Below, one piece after another: positions 63,833-64,000 of a stretch of DNA of 64,000 nucleotides. The translations under genes were made by a program, and so were the position numbers. Origin of the DNA: Phymatolithon calcareum (Eukaryota > Rhodophyta > Florideophyceae > Hapalidiales). Each line of letters begins with the position of its first letter. Within the stretch, counting starts at the first letter, position 1. The stretch lies in the NCBI GenBank assembly GCA_977006965.1, contig OZ345367.1, positions 868,001 through 932,000 on the forward strand. The letters are read 5' to 3'. The notes beneath the pieces were generated by a model. That model made no database searches. It was given only the letters and a program-made list of their open reading frames with translations, and had not been told where the DNA came from.

Positions 63833-64000
63833 CATTTTTAGGCAACGACTGAATTCATTCTTCTCAACCACTGCCACATTGTTTCCGGAGTCACAACTTC
63901 GACTTTTTGAGCTCCTTCAGTCCGCCCGTCCTCACTATCATGCCTTTCTATACTCCTTCTTGCCTTCTTTTTCCATTTCAACCTCAAGTCTTCGTCAAAC
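63833..64000 (-). CDS. Possible C-terminal end of a gene running off the right edge
   Basis: Reading leftward from the edge, the frame is open for about 53 codons to a TAA. It is charged and protein-like: DEDLRLKWKKKARRSIERHD, then VTPETMWQWLRRMNSVVA. It lies outside the hAT element. No family can be assigned from so short a piece. Confidence 0.3.

Overview
The window is nuclear DNA from a eukaryote with small, compact genes. The genes I can model have no intron or one short spliceosomal intron (67, 85 and 76 bp). Each has GT...AG ends, and two have a CTAAC-type branch site. Coding density is low and about two thirds of the window is mobile or repetitive DNA. A red alga or an oomycete-like protist would fit; this is inference, because no rRNA, organelle gene or other diagnostic marker is present. 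I saw no tRNA, rRNA, CRISPR array or bacterial operon.

Layout. 0-5 kb: C-terminus of a hAT transposase at the left edge, a 171-bp poly(A)-tailed retroposon with a 15-bp target duplication, an intact intronless mnmG/MTO1 gene, a convergent BCH/CRAL-TRIO-like gene, and a two-exon gene of an unrecognised family. 4.9-12 kb: gene-poor DNA with strong palindromes, an intact Harbinger-like transposase, and a Crypton-like tyrosine-recombinase remnant. 15.06-17.92 kb: an almost perfect 2.86-kb array of a 10-bp unit. 18-27.8 kb: GC-richer degraded retroelement DNA including a Ty3/gypsy element on the minus strand, a decayed Harbinger copy, and an intact second member of the unrecognised family. 28-29.1 kb: foldback and TIR elements.

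29.4-49.4 kb: a mosaic of diverged direct repeats (here called A, S, P and B). Embedded in it are a bromodomain gene, a GMC-oxidoreductase remnant, and a two-exon gene at 44.9-45.9 kb whose 5' end and upstream DNA are copied into one of the repeats. A 609-bp TIR element (48.29-48.90 kb) has inserted into one repeat copy, and intact copies show the empty site. 49.5-57.7 kb: a 680-bp (AAAAC)n array directly followed by a single 2,426-residue Helitron RepHel ORF with HUH, tyrosine, PIF1-helicase and C-terminal OTU motifs. 58.6-59.6 kb: duplicated repeat C and a 57-bp tandem array. 59.77-63.42 kb: a complete but coding-dead hAT element with matching termini and a perfect 8-bp target duplication.

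The probable host genes are mnmG (mitochondrial or plastid tRNA wobble modification), the BCH-like protein, the two-member unknown family, the bromodomain protein and the 326-residue protein at 45 kb. They show no shared pathway. What unites the window is the number of transposon classes in it: LTR, poly(A) retroposon, Harbinger, hAT, Crypton, Helitron and MITE-like elements.
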